Assembly (NCBI GenBank): GCA_012103455.1
Contig: WLWT01000001.1
Coordinates: 1,164,001-1,228,000, forward strand
Source of the DNA: Gammaproteobacteria bacterium
GTDB lineage: Bacteria > Pseudomonadota > Gammaproteobacteria > HK1
DNA length: 64,000 nucleotides
Direction of reading: 5' to 3'
This document shows positions 32,766 through 42,474 of this stretch, piece after piece; position 1 is the stretch's first letter, and each line of letters opens with the position of its first letter. Below the pieces are notes generated by a model. The model did not search any database. It had not been told where the DNA came from and worked only from the letters and a program-made list of their open reading frames with translations. Position numbers and translations under genes: made by a program.

Positions 32766-34853
32766 TCAGGCCGCCTCGCGGCGCTCTTGTACTTCCGCCA
32801 TCACCTTGGTGGCAACGCCAGTGGGGCACGGCACGTAGCGGAAGAATGCCATGGAGAACTGACCGCGGCCCGAGGTGATGGTGCGAAGGTCACCGATGTA
32901 GCCGAACATCTCGCTGAGCGGCGCGTCCGCTTTCACCCGCACCCCGGTGGCGCCCACGCTCTGCGATGAGATCATGGCCCGGCGCCGGTTCAGATCGCCG
33001 ATGACGTCACCCACATGCTCTGCCGGGGTAAATACATCGACTTTCATGATCGGCTCCAGCAGTTGCGGCTTGGACTTGGGCATGGACTGGCGGTATGCCG
33101 ACTTGGCGGCGATCGCGAAAGCGACCGCCGAGGAGTCAACCGCATGGAAGGCACCATCCACCAGCGTCATCTTCACATCCAGCACTGGGAATCCGGCCAG
33201 CACACCCTCCGCCATGCTATCGGCAAAGCCTTTCTCGATGGCCGGCCAAAACTCGCGCGGCACGTTACCGCCAGTCACCCGGGATTCGAAGACAAACCCC
33301 GCTCCCGGCGCGCCCGGCTCAATGATGTAGTCGATCTTGGCGTATTGACCGGAACCACCTGTTTGCTTTTTGTGGGTGTAACTGTCTGCCACCCGCGCGC
33401 GGATGGACTCACGGTAGGCCACCTGCGGCTGGCCAACCTCCACTTCGATTTTGTGCGTGCGGCGCAAGATGTCGATTTTGATCTCGAGGTGCAACTCGCC
33501 CATACCTTTGATGAGGGTCTGGCCGGTCTCTTGATCCGTCTCCACCCGGAAAGAAGGGTCTTCCTGGATCATCTTGCCGAGCGCTACGCCCATTTTTTCA
33601 GAGCCGCCCTTATCCCGCGGCGCTATGGCAATGGCGATCACCGGCTCCGGGAACACCATGGGCTCAAGGATAGCCGGCGCTTTGACGGCGCAGAGTGTAT
33701 GACCCGTGTGCACGTTCTTCATGCCGACCAGCGCGATAATGTCGCCGGCCTGCGCCGAGTCTATATCTTGGCGGGCGTTGGCATGCATGGCGTAGAGGCG
33801 GCCAATGCGTTCGTTCTTGCCGGTGGCCGTATTGAGTACGGTGTCGCCCTTGGTTAGTTTACCGGAGTAGATGCGCACAAAAGTCAGCGCGCCATAGGGA
33901 TCGTCCATGATCTTGAAAGCCAATGCACGCAGCGGTTTTTCCGCATCTACCAGAGCGAACTCGCCCGTCTGCGTACCTTGCAGATCGACCTCGGGCTGCG
34001 GTTTGACTTCAGTGGGATTGGGCAAATAATCGACCACCGCATCCAACACCATCTGCACGCCTTTATTCTTGAAAGACGAACCGCAGTAGGTGGGGAAAAA
34101 GTCTAAAGCGATGGTACCTTTACGGATATACGCTTTGAGCGTTTCCAGATCCGGCTCCTCACCTTCTTCCAGATAGCGCAACATAGCGTCGTCGTCCTGT
34201 TCGAGGGCCGTTTCGATCAACCGCTCGCGCCACTGTTCCACAGCATCAGCCATATCCGCCGGCACATCGCGAAGCTCATAGCTGGACGGATCGCCGGGGT
34301 TGTCCCAAACCCAAGCTCTGCGGGTCAACAGATCGACGGCGCCTGTGAAAGTGTCTTCGCATCCGATCGGTAACGTCATCACCAAGGGTGCCGCGGCCAA
34401 CACATCCCGCACCTGTTCGACCACGCCCAGAAAATCGGCGCCCACCCGATCCAGCTTGTTGACATAGATGATGCGTGCCACTTCGGATTCGTTGGCATAA
34501 CGCCAATTAGTCTCGGACTGCGGCTCGACGCCGCCGGACCCGCAAAACACGGCGATGCCACCGTCGAGGACTTTCAGCGAACGGTAAACTTCGATAGTGA
34601 AGTCCACGTGTCCGGGCGTATCGATGATATTGAGCTGGTGATCTTTCCAGAAGCACGTGGTTGCGGCGGACTGAATGGTGATCCCGCGCTGCTGCTCCTG
34701 CTCCATGAAGTCGGTGGTGGCCGCCCCGTCATGGACTTCGCCCATCCGATGAATTTTTCCGGTCAACTTCAATATACGCTCAGTGGTAGTGGTTTTACCG
34801 GCATCCACGTGAGCGAAAATGCCTATATTGCGATAGCGGGTAAGATCGGTCAT
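32766..34853 (-). CDS. fusA: Elongation factor G (type 2-like)
   Basis: 695 residues from the ATG at 34853; a GTG 12 bases upstream is possible. The order is the G domain with AHVDAGKTT (G1), RGITI (G2), DTPGHVDF (G3), NKLD (G4); then domains II to V, with the domain IV loop at [12 protein letters not shown] and the C-terminal [18 protein letters not shown]. It moves tRNA and mRNA through the ribosome after peptide bond formation. It is not in a ribosomal-protein operon, and has the features of a second EF-G copy. A damaged duplicate lies at 28652-29012. Confidence 0.93.
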   Translation of the reverse strand: MTDLTRYRNIGIFAHVDAGKTTTTERILKLTGKIHRMGEVHDGAATTDFMEQEQQRGITIQSAATTCFWKDHQLNIIDTPGHVDFTIEVYRSLKVLDGGIAVFCGSGGVEPQSETNWRYANESEVARIIYVNKLDRVGADFLGVVEQVRDVLAAAPLVMTLPIGCEDTFTGAVDLLTRRAWVWDNPGDPSSYELRDVPADMADAVEQWRERLIETALEQDDDAMLRYLEEGEEPDLETLKAYIRKGTIALDFFPTYCGSSFKNKGVQMVLDAVVDYLPNPTEVKPQPEVDLQGTQTGEFALVDAEKPLRALAFKIMDDPYGALTFVRIYSGKLTKGDTVLNTATGKNERIGRLYAMHANARQDIDSAQAGDIIALVGMKNVHTGHTLCAVKAPAILEPMVFPEPVIAIAIAPRDKGGSEKMGVALGKMIQEDPSFRVETDQETGQTLIKGMGELHLEIKIDILRRTHKIEVEVGQPQVAYRESIRARVADSYTHKKQTGGSGQYAKIDYIIEPGAPGAGFVFESRVTGGNVPREFWPAIEKGFADSMAEGVLAGFPVLDVKMTLVDGAFHAVDSSAVAFAIAAKSAYRQSMPKSKPQLLEPIMKVDVFTPAEHVGDVIGDLNRRRAMISSQSVGATGVRVKADAPLSEMFGYIGDLRTITSGRGQFSMAFFRYVPCPTGVATKVMAEVQERREAA

Positions 34854-35273
34854 GGTGGCGTCCACTTCTCCAAAGACGGCAATACGGCTACCGCAGCCTC
34901 ATATCTGGCCGAAGCGCGGGTATTGCGGGTTGATGACGGGCGGGTTGAATTGCGAATGGGGCTTTGGCCCGTAACCGAGCGAGAGCTTTACGCTGCTCTA
35001 TTTCAGGTTCAACGCAAGGGCGCGCACTCTACTCGTTTCGCGACGCAAACGAAAGACCTCGGATAGCGAAAATGCAAAACAGGGCACCTGCTGAAAATAG
35101 TCATTTTTTAGTGAGTGCAAGGAAGCACCGCGCGCACGACCGCAGGGTATAGCTCATACCTGATGATTCGAGCACGGCGCTGACGCCGCAATCGCGAAAA
35201 CAGTGCATTTTTAGCGCTGCCCTTAAGAAACCGGCATATGCGCAGTGGCTTGTAAGAGCCGTTGGATGGCACG
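34854..35273. other. Spacer between EF-G and HlyD genes
   Basis: Apart from the miniature element at 35081-35226 I see no gene here. The 227 bp before that element would hold the EF-G promoter; no convincing promoter was picked out by eye. Confidence 0.5.
35081..35226 (+). mobile_element. Miniature inverted-repeat element, family A copy 3
   Basis: The most diverged of the six copies: left end GGGCACCTGCTGAAAATAG, right end with TTTTTAGCGCTGCCC. The right flank is TTAA but the left flank is not, so the target duplication is lost. It lies 47 bp after the stop of the HlyD-type gene, where the efflux pump gene normally associated with such proteins is missing. Confidence 0.8.
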
Positions 35274-36434
35274 CTACTGCTCACCTACATGAATGAACAC
35301 CTCCACCATCATGCCGGGTTTTAGCCGTTCATTTTTTTCTGCTAGATCGATGCGTACGGGAAGACGTTGGGTGACCTTGGTGAAATGACCACTAGGGTTC
35401 GGGCTCGGCAGTAGGGCGAACTGGCTGGTGGCGGCATCGCCTATACGGGCCACGGATCCTGAAAACGGCTGGTCCGGATAAGCATCCACTTCCACCCGGA
35501 CTTCCTGCCCCAGGGCCACACGCCGAATATCGGTTTCGCGAATGTTGGCATCGACATAGATCTTGCCTGGATCGTGCACCAATACGATGCGCTGACCCGC
35601 CTGCACGTATTCCCCCGGCTCCACGAACACTTTGCTGACGACGCCAGTCACGGGGCTGCGGATCACGTGATCTTCAACCGCTATAAGCTGGCGTTCTATA
35701 CGCACCAGAGCTTCGCGTGCGCGGCGTTCCAAGGTGGCCCGCTCGCGCTCCAGGATCTTGATCTCCTCGGCCTCGGCAGCCACCTCATCCAAGCGTGCTT
35801 GCGCACTGGCCACGGACGCCTCGGTGCGTACCATCTCTTTTTGCTTCATGAGAAAACCGGTGCGCGATTCATCCAGGGACTTGGCCGACATCACCCCTCG
35901 CACGGACAGCTTACTGGCCCGTTCGAATTCGCGTTTGGCGTAGTTGAATTCGTATTGCACCGCATCCACCAAAGCGCCTGCCGCGTCCAGCTTGGCTTTT
36001 TCGACGGCGATACGGCTACGGGTGCGCTGCGCGATCACAGCGATGCGGGCATCGTATTCCTCCCCCTCAGCCATCAGCCGGGCGTGCTCGGCTTGCAGCT
36101 CTTCCAGGCGAATGCGCGCCTCGCGGCCATCCAAAACGGCCAGCACGTCGCCCTGTTCGACTTTGCTGCCAGCCTCCACCGGCCGCTGCGCAAGCCGTCC
36201 ATCCAAACGCGAGCTAAACGCATACATATCGGCGGCGATGCGCGCATCCGTCTCATGCACGAACTGCCACGCGGTGGTGGCCCAACCGTAGGCCCAAGCC
36301 AACAGGCCAGCGGCGATGGCTGATAGCACAACCGCTCTTACCACGGCCACAACACGCCCCTGTTGGTGCCGCGGAGGCCGGAATTTTCCATAGCTTTGGC
36401 CCTTATGGGTGAGACTTTCACGTGTTGAGCTCAC
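35274..36434 (-). CDS. HlyD/EmrA-type membrane fusion protein
   Basis: 386 residues. An N-terminal transmembrane helix (about 30-52) is followed by a biotinyl-lipoyl-like half (RPVEAGSKVEQGDVLAVLDG, about 90-110), a long coiled-coil hairpin (about 115-255) and the second half with IRSPVTGVVSKVFVEPGEYV. It links an inner-membrane exporter to the outer membrane. The start is a GTG at 36434, inside the end of the MarR gene. The expected exporter gene (EmrB/MFS type) is not found downstream. Confidence 0.85.
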   Translation of the reverse strand: MSSTRESLTHKGQSYGKFRPPRHQQGRVVAVVRAVVLSAIAAGLLAWAYGWATTAWQFVHETDARIAADMYAFSSRLDGRLAQRPVEAGSKVEQGDVLAVLDGREARIRLEELQAEHARLMAEGEEYDARIAVIAQRTRSRIAVEKAKLDAAGALVDAVQYEFNYAKREFERASKLSVRGVMSAKSLDESRTGFLMKQKEMVRTEASVASAQARLDEVAAEAEEIKILERERATLERRAREALVRIERQLIAVEDHVIRSPVTGVVSKVFVEPGEYVQAGQRIVLVHDPGKIYVDANIRETDIRRVALGQEVRVEVDAYPDQPFSGSVARIGDAATSQFALLPSPNPSGHFTKVTQRLPVRIDLAEKNERLKPGMMVEVFIHVGEQ

Positions 36435-36870
36435 GGGGCTTGCGCGCCCTCTCGATGATCGCCTCCAGCACTTTGGCAGTGTTGCTCAACGTGGCCTCGT
36501 GCAAGCCGCCCAGCAATTTCTGACGCCCCTTGATCAAAGCCTGCTCCGCAGTCACGAGCATCGCCTCCCCGCTTTGCGTCAGATGGACGGTATTGGCGCG
36601 CCTATCGTTGTGACTCACGCGCCGTTCCACCAACCCGGCCCGCACCAGCCGATCCAAGATGGCCACCATGGCCGGCCCTTCCATGCCGAGGCGTGCCGCG
36701 AGTTCTTTTTGCACCAGCGCTTCGCCGCATTCGGCCAGTTGCGACAGCGTCAACCACTGCATAAAGCTGAGTCCCATGGGTTTTAGCTCACGGTCTATAG
36801 TGCCCCGCCACAGGCGCGCCACCTCACCGATACGGCGGCCGAATTCCCGCTGAAGCTGCTGATTAACCAT
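36418..36870 (-). CDS. MarR-family transcriptional regulator
   Basis: 150 residues from the ATG at 36870. The winged helix has VQKELAARLGMEGPAMVAIL (recognition helix) and VERRVSHNDRRANTVHLT (wing). It overlaps the HlyD gene by 17 bp and probably represses this two-gene operon in response to a small molecule. A matching inverted repeat lies just upstream at 36901-36923. Confidence 0.88.
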   Translation of the reverse strand: MVNQQLQREFGRRIGEVARLWRGTIDRELKPMGLSFMQWLTLSQLAECGEALVQKELAARLGMEGPAMVAILDRLVRAGLVERRVSHNDRRANTVHLTQSGEAMLVTAEQALIKGRQKLLGGLHEATLSNTAKVLEAIIERARKPRELNT

Positions 36871-36900
36871 GCGACATCCACCCAATCCGGCAGACCGAAT

Positions 36901-36923
36901 AATAGTTCAATAAGCAAACTATT
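36901..36923. promoter_or_regulatory. Probable MarR operator
   Basis: AATAGTT and AACTATT, 9 bp apart, form an inverted repeat 31-53 bases before the MarR start. The size and AT-richness suit a MarR-family dimer. It lies in the spacer shared with the divergent cyclic-di-GMP gene, so it could affect both. Confidence 0.55.
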
Positions 36924-37027
36924 TAATACGTGATGCATTAACTTCAAAAAATCGGCCCATGACCTTGCAGACAGACGAATGCCTTGGGATGTTTAAATGT
37001 TTTGCCTCTAATTCACACGGCACCGCT

Positions 37028-39265
37028 ATGGAAATTCGTATCGTCATCCAACTGCTCAACAGCGAGCCGCAGACCTACGAGTTTTTACACTCGCCGGTTC
37101 AGTTAGGCCGTGGCAGTGACAACGATCTGGTCATTCAAGACCGGCAAGTCTCCAGTCGACACGGTCGCTTGGAGATCACCCAAGACGGTTTGTTATACCG
37201 AGACCTAGGCAGCCGCAACGGCAGCCATGTGGCGCGTGACGGCCGGCGCATCGCGATCGACGCCACCCGCGGTTACAAACTGCTGTTAAAGCCCGATGAT
37301 CAGCTACTGATCGGCAACTTGGTAAAACCCATACGCGTCGCTGCGCAGTTCATCGCCGGCTCGCAAGAGCTAGGGGCCAACGAGCCGGAACAAACCTCCA
37401 CTGCTAAGAACACTCGGGTAGTGGAGCTAACCGCCCGGCTCGGCGTTAACGAAGAGATTATCGATAAGCTCTCGTCCAACTTCGATCGCAAAGCCTTGTT
37501 GACCCTGTACGGCCATTCCTTGGCGATGACCCGCATCAGCCGTATCACCGCACTCACGGATCATTTCGCGCGGTGCGCATTTGAGGTACTGGGTAAAGCG
37601 ACCCATGTCTGCGTCTATCCGCGTTATAACGATTCGGAGCTACCCGCTTTTAGCCGCGACCGGGCCGGCAGCGCGCAGGAGACGGTCATCTCATCCACGG
37701 TACGCGAGTCGGTATTGGAGCGCAGCGAAGCCGTAGCATTTATCGACAGCGGCAGCGAATCGGATAGCACCGCAAGCCTGCGTTTGTCGGAAGTGCGCGC
37801 CGGCCTGTGCGCGCCGGTAAAAAAAGGCGAAGAGATCATCGGTTTCGTGCAAGCCGATCGCCGCGGCGAGTGGCTAGACACGTTTGATGATAAGGATCTG
37901 GAAGTCTTTGCGGTTTTGACCCATCAATATGCGCTGGCGGTCGAGAACATCGCCCTCACGGACAAACTCAGACACACCGTTGACGCACTCGAAGTAGCGC
38001 GCGGCGAAATGGAACAACTGGCCTTCTACGATGCACTCACCGGGCTCCACAACCGGCGCCTGTTCCTGGACCGTCTACAGCAGGCCGTGGATGCGGCCGC
38101 GCGCAAAGGCCGGCGAGTGTGTTTGTTGTATCTGGACCTCGATCATTTCAAACGGATCAACGACACCCTAGGGCACGATGTTGGCGACCAACTGATCCGC
38201 GCCGTCGCCGAGCGGTTGAAACAATCCGTGCGCAATAACGACACGGTGGCCCGCTTAGGCGGTGACGAATTCTCTATCCTGCTAGAGGAAATACACGGCA
38301 TGGAGGCAGTACATGCGGTCTGCAACAAGCTCCTCGGTGCGCTGCGTGCACCCATAGCCATTAGAGGACGGATGCTGAATACAACGACGAGCATCGGCAT
38401 TGCGCTGTCTTCCGGTGGGCACGAAGATGCGACTACGCTTCTCAAAAACGCGGACATGGCGCTCTATAAAGCCAAGCAGAGCGCCCGCGACACCTACCGT
38501 TTCTTCACCGACGAGCTGAACCGTGAAGTGTCGCAGCGGGTGATCCTGGAAGCACAACTGCGTCAAGCCATAGCCAACGGTGAGCTGCGGCAAATGTTCC
38601 AACCCCTGATCGATCTGCGCAGCAATCGGAGGGTCGCAGTGGAAGCATTGCTTCGCTGGCAGCACCCCACCCGCGGCCTGCTATCGCCCAGCGAGTTCAT
38701 CTGGCTGGCGGAAGAAAGTGGCCTCATCGTCCCCATAGGTGAGTGGGCCATGCGCGAAGCCTGCAAAAAGCTACACCATGCGGGGCCGCGCTGCGCCGCG
38801 CTGCGCTTGTCGGTCAACGTGTCCGCCCGCCAGCTCGCCGATGCTCGATTCGCCGATCGGGTCCGCTCCATACTCGGGGAAAGCCGGCTATCACCGTCGC
38901 GCGTCGAATTGGAAGTAACCGAATCCATGCTGATGAACGCACCGCAGGCGAGCGTGAATCTGCACCGTTTAAAAGAACTCGGCGTATCGCTTGCCATCGA
39001 CGATTTCGGCACCGGTTACTCCTCGTTTAGCTACCTCAAAGAATTACCGGTCGAGGTATTAAAAATCGATCGCTCTTTTGTTCAGCGAATCCCCGAGACC
39101 CTGCGTGATGCTGCAATCACCAGCGCCATTATCGCCATGGGGCACAAACTGGGTATGCGTGTGGTAGCCGAGGGCATAGAGACCGAACAACAGCTTTTAT
39201 TCCTACAACAAAACGGCTGCGACATCGGCCAGGGTTTTCTGCTAGGGGCACCGGCGGAGCTGTAA
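37028..39265 (+). CDS. FHA-GAF-GGDEF-EAL signalling protein
   Basis: 745 residues from the ATG at 37028, where the FHA domain begins; an upstream ATG at 36959 is open but adds no conserved sequence. FHA (about 10-95) shows LGRGSDNDLVIQDRQVSSRH, for binding phosphothreonine. A GAF-like domain (about 140-310) comes next, then GGDEF (about 335-495) with an intact GGDEF at 411-415 and the inhibitory site RNND just before it. Last is EAL (about 510-745), with EALLRW at 539 and DDFGTGYSS. It should make and/or degrade cyclic di-GMP. The stop TAA lies within the GTAA target duplication of a miniature element. Confidence 0.9.
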   Translation: MEIRIVIQLLNSEPQTYEFLHSPVQLGRGSDNDLVIQDRQVSSRHGRLEITQDGLLYRDLGSRNGSHVARDGRRIAIDATRGYKLLLKPDDQLLIGNLVKPIRVAAQFIAGSQELGANEPEQTSTAKNTRVVELTARLGVNEEIIDKLSSNFDRKALLTLYGHSLAMTRISRITALTDHFARCAFEVLGKATHVCVYPRYNDSELPAFSRDRAGSAQETVISSTVRESVLERSEAVAFIDSGSESDSTASLRLSEVRAGLCAPVKKGEEIIGFVQADRRGEWLDTFDDKDLEVFAVLTHQYALAVENIALTDKLRHTVDALEVARGEMEQLAFYDALTGLHNRRLFLDRLQQAVDAAARKGRRVCLLYLDLDHFKRINDTLGHDVGDQLIRAVAERLKQSVRNNDTVARLGGDEFSILLEEIHGMEAVHAVCNKLLGALRAPIAIRGRMLNTTTSIGIALSSGGHEDATTLLKNADMALYKAKQSARDTYRFFTDELNREVSQRVILEAQLRQAIANGELRQMFQPLIDLRSNRRVAVEALLRWQHPTRGLLSPSEFIWLAEESGLIVPIGEWAMREACKKLHHAGPRCAALRLSVNVSARQLADARFADRVRSILGESRLSPSRVELEVTESMLMNAPQASVNLHRLKELGVSLAIDDFGTGYSSFSYLKELPVEVLKIDRSFVQRIPETLRDAAITSAIIAMGHKLGMRVVAEGIETEQQLLFLQQNGCDIGQGFLLGAPAEL

Positions 39266-39406
39266 GAGCACCTGCTAAAAATAGTGATTTTTTCGTGAGT
39301 GCAAGGAAGTACCGCGCGCACAACCGCAGTGTATATACCCATCGCCATTGAAAATGCGAATATAGAATACTTATATTAGCTAGCTGATTATGATCAAAAT
39401 AAGCTT

Positions 39407-40072
39407 ATGAACAATCATTTAACACCGAACGAGCGCGATGAACTCATAAAATCTCATCGTAAAGAGAGAGATGGGCGTATTCGAGACCGAATAAAAGCGG
39501 TTTTAGCTTTTGATGAGGGTTATGGTTATTCAGAAATTTCTAGGATTTTGCTTTTAGATGATGAGACCATTAGACGCCATGTCGATGATTACTTTTCTAA
39601 AGCTAAGCTGAAGCCCGAAAACGGAGGCAGCAAAAGTGATTTAGACGAGAATGAAACAGCAAAGCTCGTTAAACACGTAGAAGGAATGACTTATCCTTAT
39701 GTTAAGGACATTTGCACTTATGTGAAGTTGAATTTTGGTAAGGTTTACAGTGTAAGCGGCATGACAAAATGGCTGCATCGCAATAATTTCTGCCATAAGA
39801 AGCCTCATGCAGTTCCAGCGAAAGCAAACGCACAGGCGCAAAAAGCGTTTGTCAAGGAATATGAACATCTTTCGAAAGACGCTAAAAACAAGGGTTTAAT
39901 CTATTTCTCGGACAGTTTTCATCCGCAGTATCAAACGCGGTTGGCCTATGGATGGATTTCAAGAGGCACTCGAAAAAGTATTGCCACAACGGCTCGTCAG
40001 ACACGATTGAATTTCATTGGTGCTGTATCTTTGGATGGTCACAAAATAATCCACACTGAAGTTGGCGGGTGA
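39407..40072 (+). CDS. IS630 transposase, N-terminal part
   Basis: 221 residues. The N-terminal helix-turn-helix (about 15-60, RIRDRIKAVLAFDEGYGYSE) binds the inverted repeats. The first catalytic aspartate is probably in YFSDSFHPQYQTRLAYGW (about residue 170). It stops at TGA 40070-40072. The second frame starts 4 bp earlier, and the two join into one transposase if the ribosome slips -1 at GGCGGGTGA. Whether this is programmed slippage or a base loss cannot be told. Confidence 0.85.
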   Translation: MNNHLTPNERDELIKSHRKERDGRIRDRIKAVLAFDEGYGYSEISRILLLDDETIRRHVDDYFSKAKLKPENGGSKSDLDENETAKLVKHVEGMTYPYVKDICTYVKLNFGKVYSVSGMTKWLHRNNFCHKKPHAVPAKANAQAQKAFVKEYEHLSKDAKNKGLIYFSDSFHPQYQTRLAYGWISRGTRKSIATTARQTRLNFIGAVSLDGHKIIHTEVGG

Positions 40073-40434
40073 ATGCGCAAACCATTAAATCTTTTCTAAA
40101 ATCTCTACGCAAACGGCATACACCAGAGAAAGAAATTCATGTAATTTGGGATAATGCGGCTTATCATAAGAGCAAAGACGTTCAGTCATATGCCAAGGAC
40201 TCAAACATTAAATTACACTATTTGCCGCCCTATTCACCGAATTTAAATCCAATTGAGCGACTTTGGAAAATGATGCATGAAGCGGTTACTTATAATCGGT
40301 ACTATGAGAAGTTTTTAGATTTTCGGGAAGCCTCTTTGAATTTTTTCAAGCGCATTGGAAGACGAAAGGCTTTATTGAGAAAAAGAATCACTGATAGGTT
40401 TCACATTATTAATGCACCGATGTTCGCATCTTGA
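40069..40434 (+). CDS. IS630 transposase, C-terminal part
   Basis: 121 residues. It carries the remaining DDE residues: Asp in VIWDNAAYHKSKDV (about residue 28) and Glu in SPNLNPIERLWKMMHE (about residue 64). It overlaps the first frame by GTGA. A fusion of the two gives about 342 residues, the normal length for IS630 transposases. Confidence 0.85.
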   Translation: MNAQTIKSFLKSLRKRHTPEKEIHVIWDNAAYHKSKDVQSYAKDSNIKLHYLPPYSPNLNPIERLWKMMHEAVTYNRYYEKFLDFREASLNFFKRIGRRKALLRKRITDRFHIINAPMFAS

Positions 40435-40526
40435 AGTGTGATGGGTATAGAGGTCATACCTGAGGATTCGAGCACGGCGCTGACGCCGCAATCGCGGAAA
40501 AGTGCATTTTTAGCAGGTGCCCGTAA

Positions 40527-40765
40527 GATGAAAAGCGATCAACCCACGGCCACAACACTTACCACCCGATCACTTTATCCGTCTCTACATCACCGCACGC
40601 CTATAGTTTTATCGGTTCGCACCTGCGTCATATGCCCCCGAAGCATGAACTCGCCTTAGCTTGGGATGCACCACCTCTTAGCAAGTGGCGGCCCCGCGCT
40701 ACTTGACCAGGACCGGGCGCTTGTTCTATCAAAGCCAACTGCGCCTACAGCCGAGACTGCCGACG
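40527..40765. other. Spacer before the acyl-CoA ligase
   Basis: No gene is supported. An open frame joins the ligase from 40685, but the conserved sequence starts at the ATG at 40766. Confidence 0.5.
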
Positions 40766-42406
40766 ATGACCCAAGGCCGGATCCTCACCCAATCGCGCAT
40801 CACCCAGATGACCGAGCGCGGCCTGTGGCAAAACCGGACTGCCGCCGACTATCTGAGCGCCAACCTGGCGGCGCGGCCGGATCGAGTTTTCATCACCGAT
40901 CACAACTCCATGACCGGCCGTTCCACGTCGCTGTCATACCGGCACTTGGACAGACTCTCCAGGCGCATCGCCGCCGGGTTGATAGCGCTGGGCGTAGCGC
41001 GCGGCGACGTAGTGTCGTTACAACTGCCAAACTGGTGGGAGATCCCGGCTATTCATCTCGCTTGTGTGCGCATCGGCGCCATCACCAACCCGTTGATGCC
41101 GATCTTTCGCGAGCACGAGTTGCGCTTCATGTTGGCCTTCGCTGCGACCAAAGTCCTGTTCATTCCAAGAACCTTCAGAGGTTTCGATTACGCACCGATG
41201 ATCGAATCGTTACGCCCGGATCTGCCAGCGCTCGAGCACGTATTCGTGGTCGGTGGCGAGGGTGACAACGCGTTCGAGGAGCGATTGCTGCGGCCGGCCT
41301 GGGAAGAGCGGATGGATACCGCAGCACTGTTGGGTCAACGTGCTTTAAAACCCAACGAGATCGCCGAGTACTGCTATACCTCCGGCACCTCCGGACAACC
41401 CAAATGCGTGATGCACACATACAACACGCTGGTGGCCTGTCTAGGCGCAGGACTTGCCCTTGAACTAGACCGGTCCATAGTGGTGTTAATGGGCTCGCCC
41501 CTGGCGCACCAGACCGGCTTCTTATTCGGCTTTTTGTTACCGTTGGTGTTAGGCGGGCGCACCGTGCTCATGGATATCTGGCAGGCCGATGAAGCGGTAC
41601 GGCTCATCGATCAGGAGCAGATCACGTTCACCATGGGGGCAACACCGTTTTTAAGCGATCTCAGCGAATCACCCCTGTTGGAACGCTATCCCACGGCGTC
41701 CCTCGAGTTTTTCATCTGCGGCGGCGCGCCCATCCCACGCGTCCTGGTGCAAACGGCTAAGCAGCGGCTAGGTGCGAACATAGTGGCCGGCTGGGGGATG
41801 TCGGAAAACGGCTTGGTGACGGCCACCTTGCGTGGTGATCCGCAAGAGAAAGTATGCGGCACCGATGGCATTTGCTGGCATGGTATGGAGACCCGTATCG
41901 TGGATGAGAACGGCAACGAGGCGGCGCCGGATACCCCTGGAGATCTACAGGTACGGGGGGCGGCCAATTTCGTCGGTTATCTGAAACGGCCCGACGCCTA
42001 TGAGGTGGACGCGCACGGCTGGTTCAACACCGGCGATATCGCCAGCCGCGATGTGGACGGCTACATCCGGCTGGTGGGCCGGGCCAAGGACATCATCATC
42101 CGTGGCGGCGAAAACGTGCCTGTCGTCGAGGTGGAGGACCTCATCTACGAACACCCGGCAGTGCGCGAGATCGCCATCGTGGCGATGCCCGATCCGCGCC
42201 TAGGTGAGCGGGGCTGCGCATTCTTATCGTTAAAGCCCGGTGCCTCGCTCTCGTTCGGTGAGTTGCAAACCTACTTGGCGCAGGTAAAAGTGGCGAAGAA
42301 CTATTGGCCGGAGCGCCTGGAGACCATGCCTGAGTTACCACGCACACCCAGTGGCAAAATTCAGAAATTCAAACTCCGCGCGATCGCCGCCCGATTCACC
42401 CCTTAA
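40766..42406 (+). CDS. AMP-dependent acyl-CoA ligase
   Basis: 546 residues from the ATG at 40766. The AMP-binding P-loop is YTSGTSGQPKCVMHT, with Cys where the family usually has Gly. Then come GWGMSENGLV and FNTGDIASRDVDGYIRLVGR, and the catalytic lysine near the end in TPSGKIQKFKLR. It activates a carboxylic acid to its CoA ester; the closest-looking relatives act on cyclohexanecarboxylate or medium-chain acids. The stop codon forms part of the first unit of a tandem repeat. The Ldh2-type gene follows 68 bp later. Confidence 0.87.
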   Translation: MTQGRILTQSRITQMTERGLWQNRTAADYLSANLAARPDRVFITDHNSMTGRSTSLSYRHLDRLSRRIAAGLIALGVARGDVVSLQLPNWWEIPAIHLACVRIGAITNPLMPIFREHELRFMLAFAATKVLFIPRTFRGFDYAPMIESLRPDLPALEHVFVVGGEGDNAFEERLLRPAWEERMDTAALLGQRALKPNEIAEYCYTSGTSGQPKCVMHTYNTLVACLGAGLALELDRSIVVLMGSPLAHQTGFLFGFLLPLVLGGRTVLMDIWQADEAVRLIDQEQITFTMGATPFLSDLSESPLLERYPTASLEFFICGGAPIPRVLVQTAKQRLGANIVAGWGMSENGLVTATLRGDPQEKVCGTDGICWHGMETRIVDENGNEAAPDTPGDLQVRGAANFVGYLKRPDAYEVDAHGWFNTGDIASRDVDGYIRLVGRAKDIIIRGGENVPVVEVEDLIYEHPAVREIAIVAMPDPRLGERGCAFLSLKPGASLSFGELQTYLAQVKVAKNYWPERLETMPELPRTPSGKIQKFKLRAIAARFTP

Positions 42407-42461
42407 AAAATTTCACCCCCTAAAAAAATATCACCCCTAAAAAATTTCACCCCTCAAAAAA
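42395..42461 (+). repeat. 16-18-bp tandem repeat, four units, starting at a stop codon
   Basis: Units are TTCACCCCTTAAAAAA and variants. The first unit is the last three codons plus TAA stop of the ligase gene, and the other three follow without interruption. The T-free A-runs exclude a simple terminator. Confidence 0.85.
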
Positions 42462-42474
42462 GTTTGGAAAACCC

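Larger units (their letters stand above)
39336..40447 (+). mobile_element. IS630-family insertion sequence
   Basis: 1112 bp with ~27-bp terminal inverted repeats beginning TACCCATC, flanked by TA (39334-39335 and 40448-40449), the target used by IS630/mariner elements. It is much more AT-rich than its surroundings. It contains two overlapping frames for a DDE transposase. The termini are complete, so it looks recent. Confidence 0.9.
39262..40526 (+). mobile_element. Miniature inverted-repeat element, family A copy 4, split by IS630
   Basis: The left part (39262-39335) and right part (40448-40526) of one element are separated by a 1112-bp IS630 copy. The outer flanks are GTAA on both sides (39262-39265 and 40523-40526), a 4-bp duplication. 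The left GTAA contains the stop codon of the cyclic-di-GMP gene. Removal of the element and one GTAA leaves the same stop, so the gene's end was not changed. Confidence 0.88.

Noticed and set aside
35081..35226. A fourth case of a miniature element at a stop codon
   Set aside because: This copy is 47 bp from the HlyD stop and its left target duplication is lost, so it does not fit the pattern.
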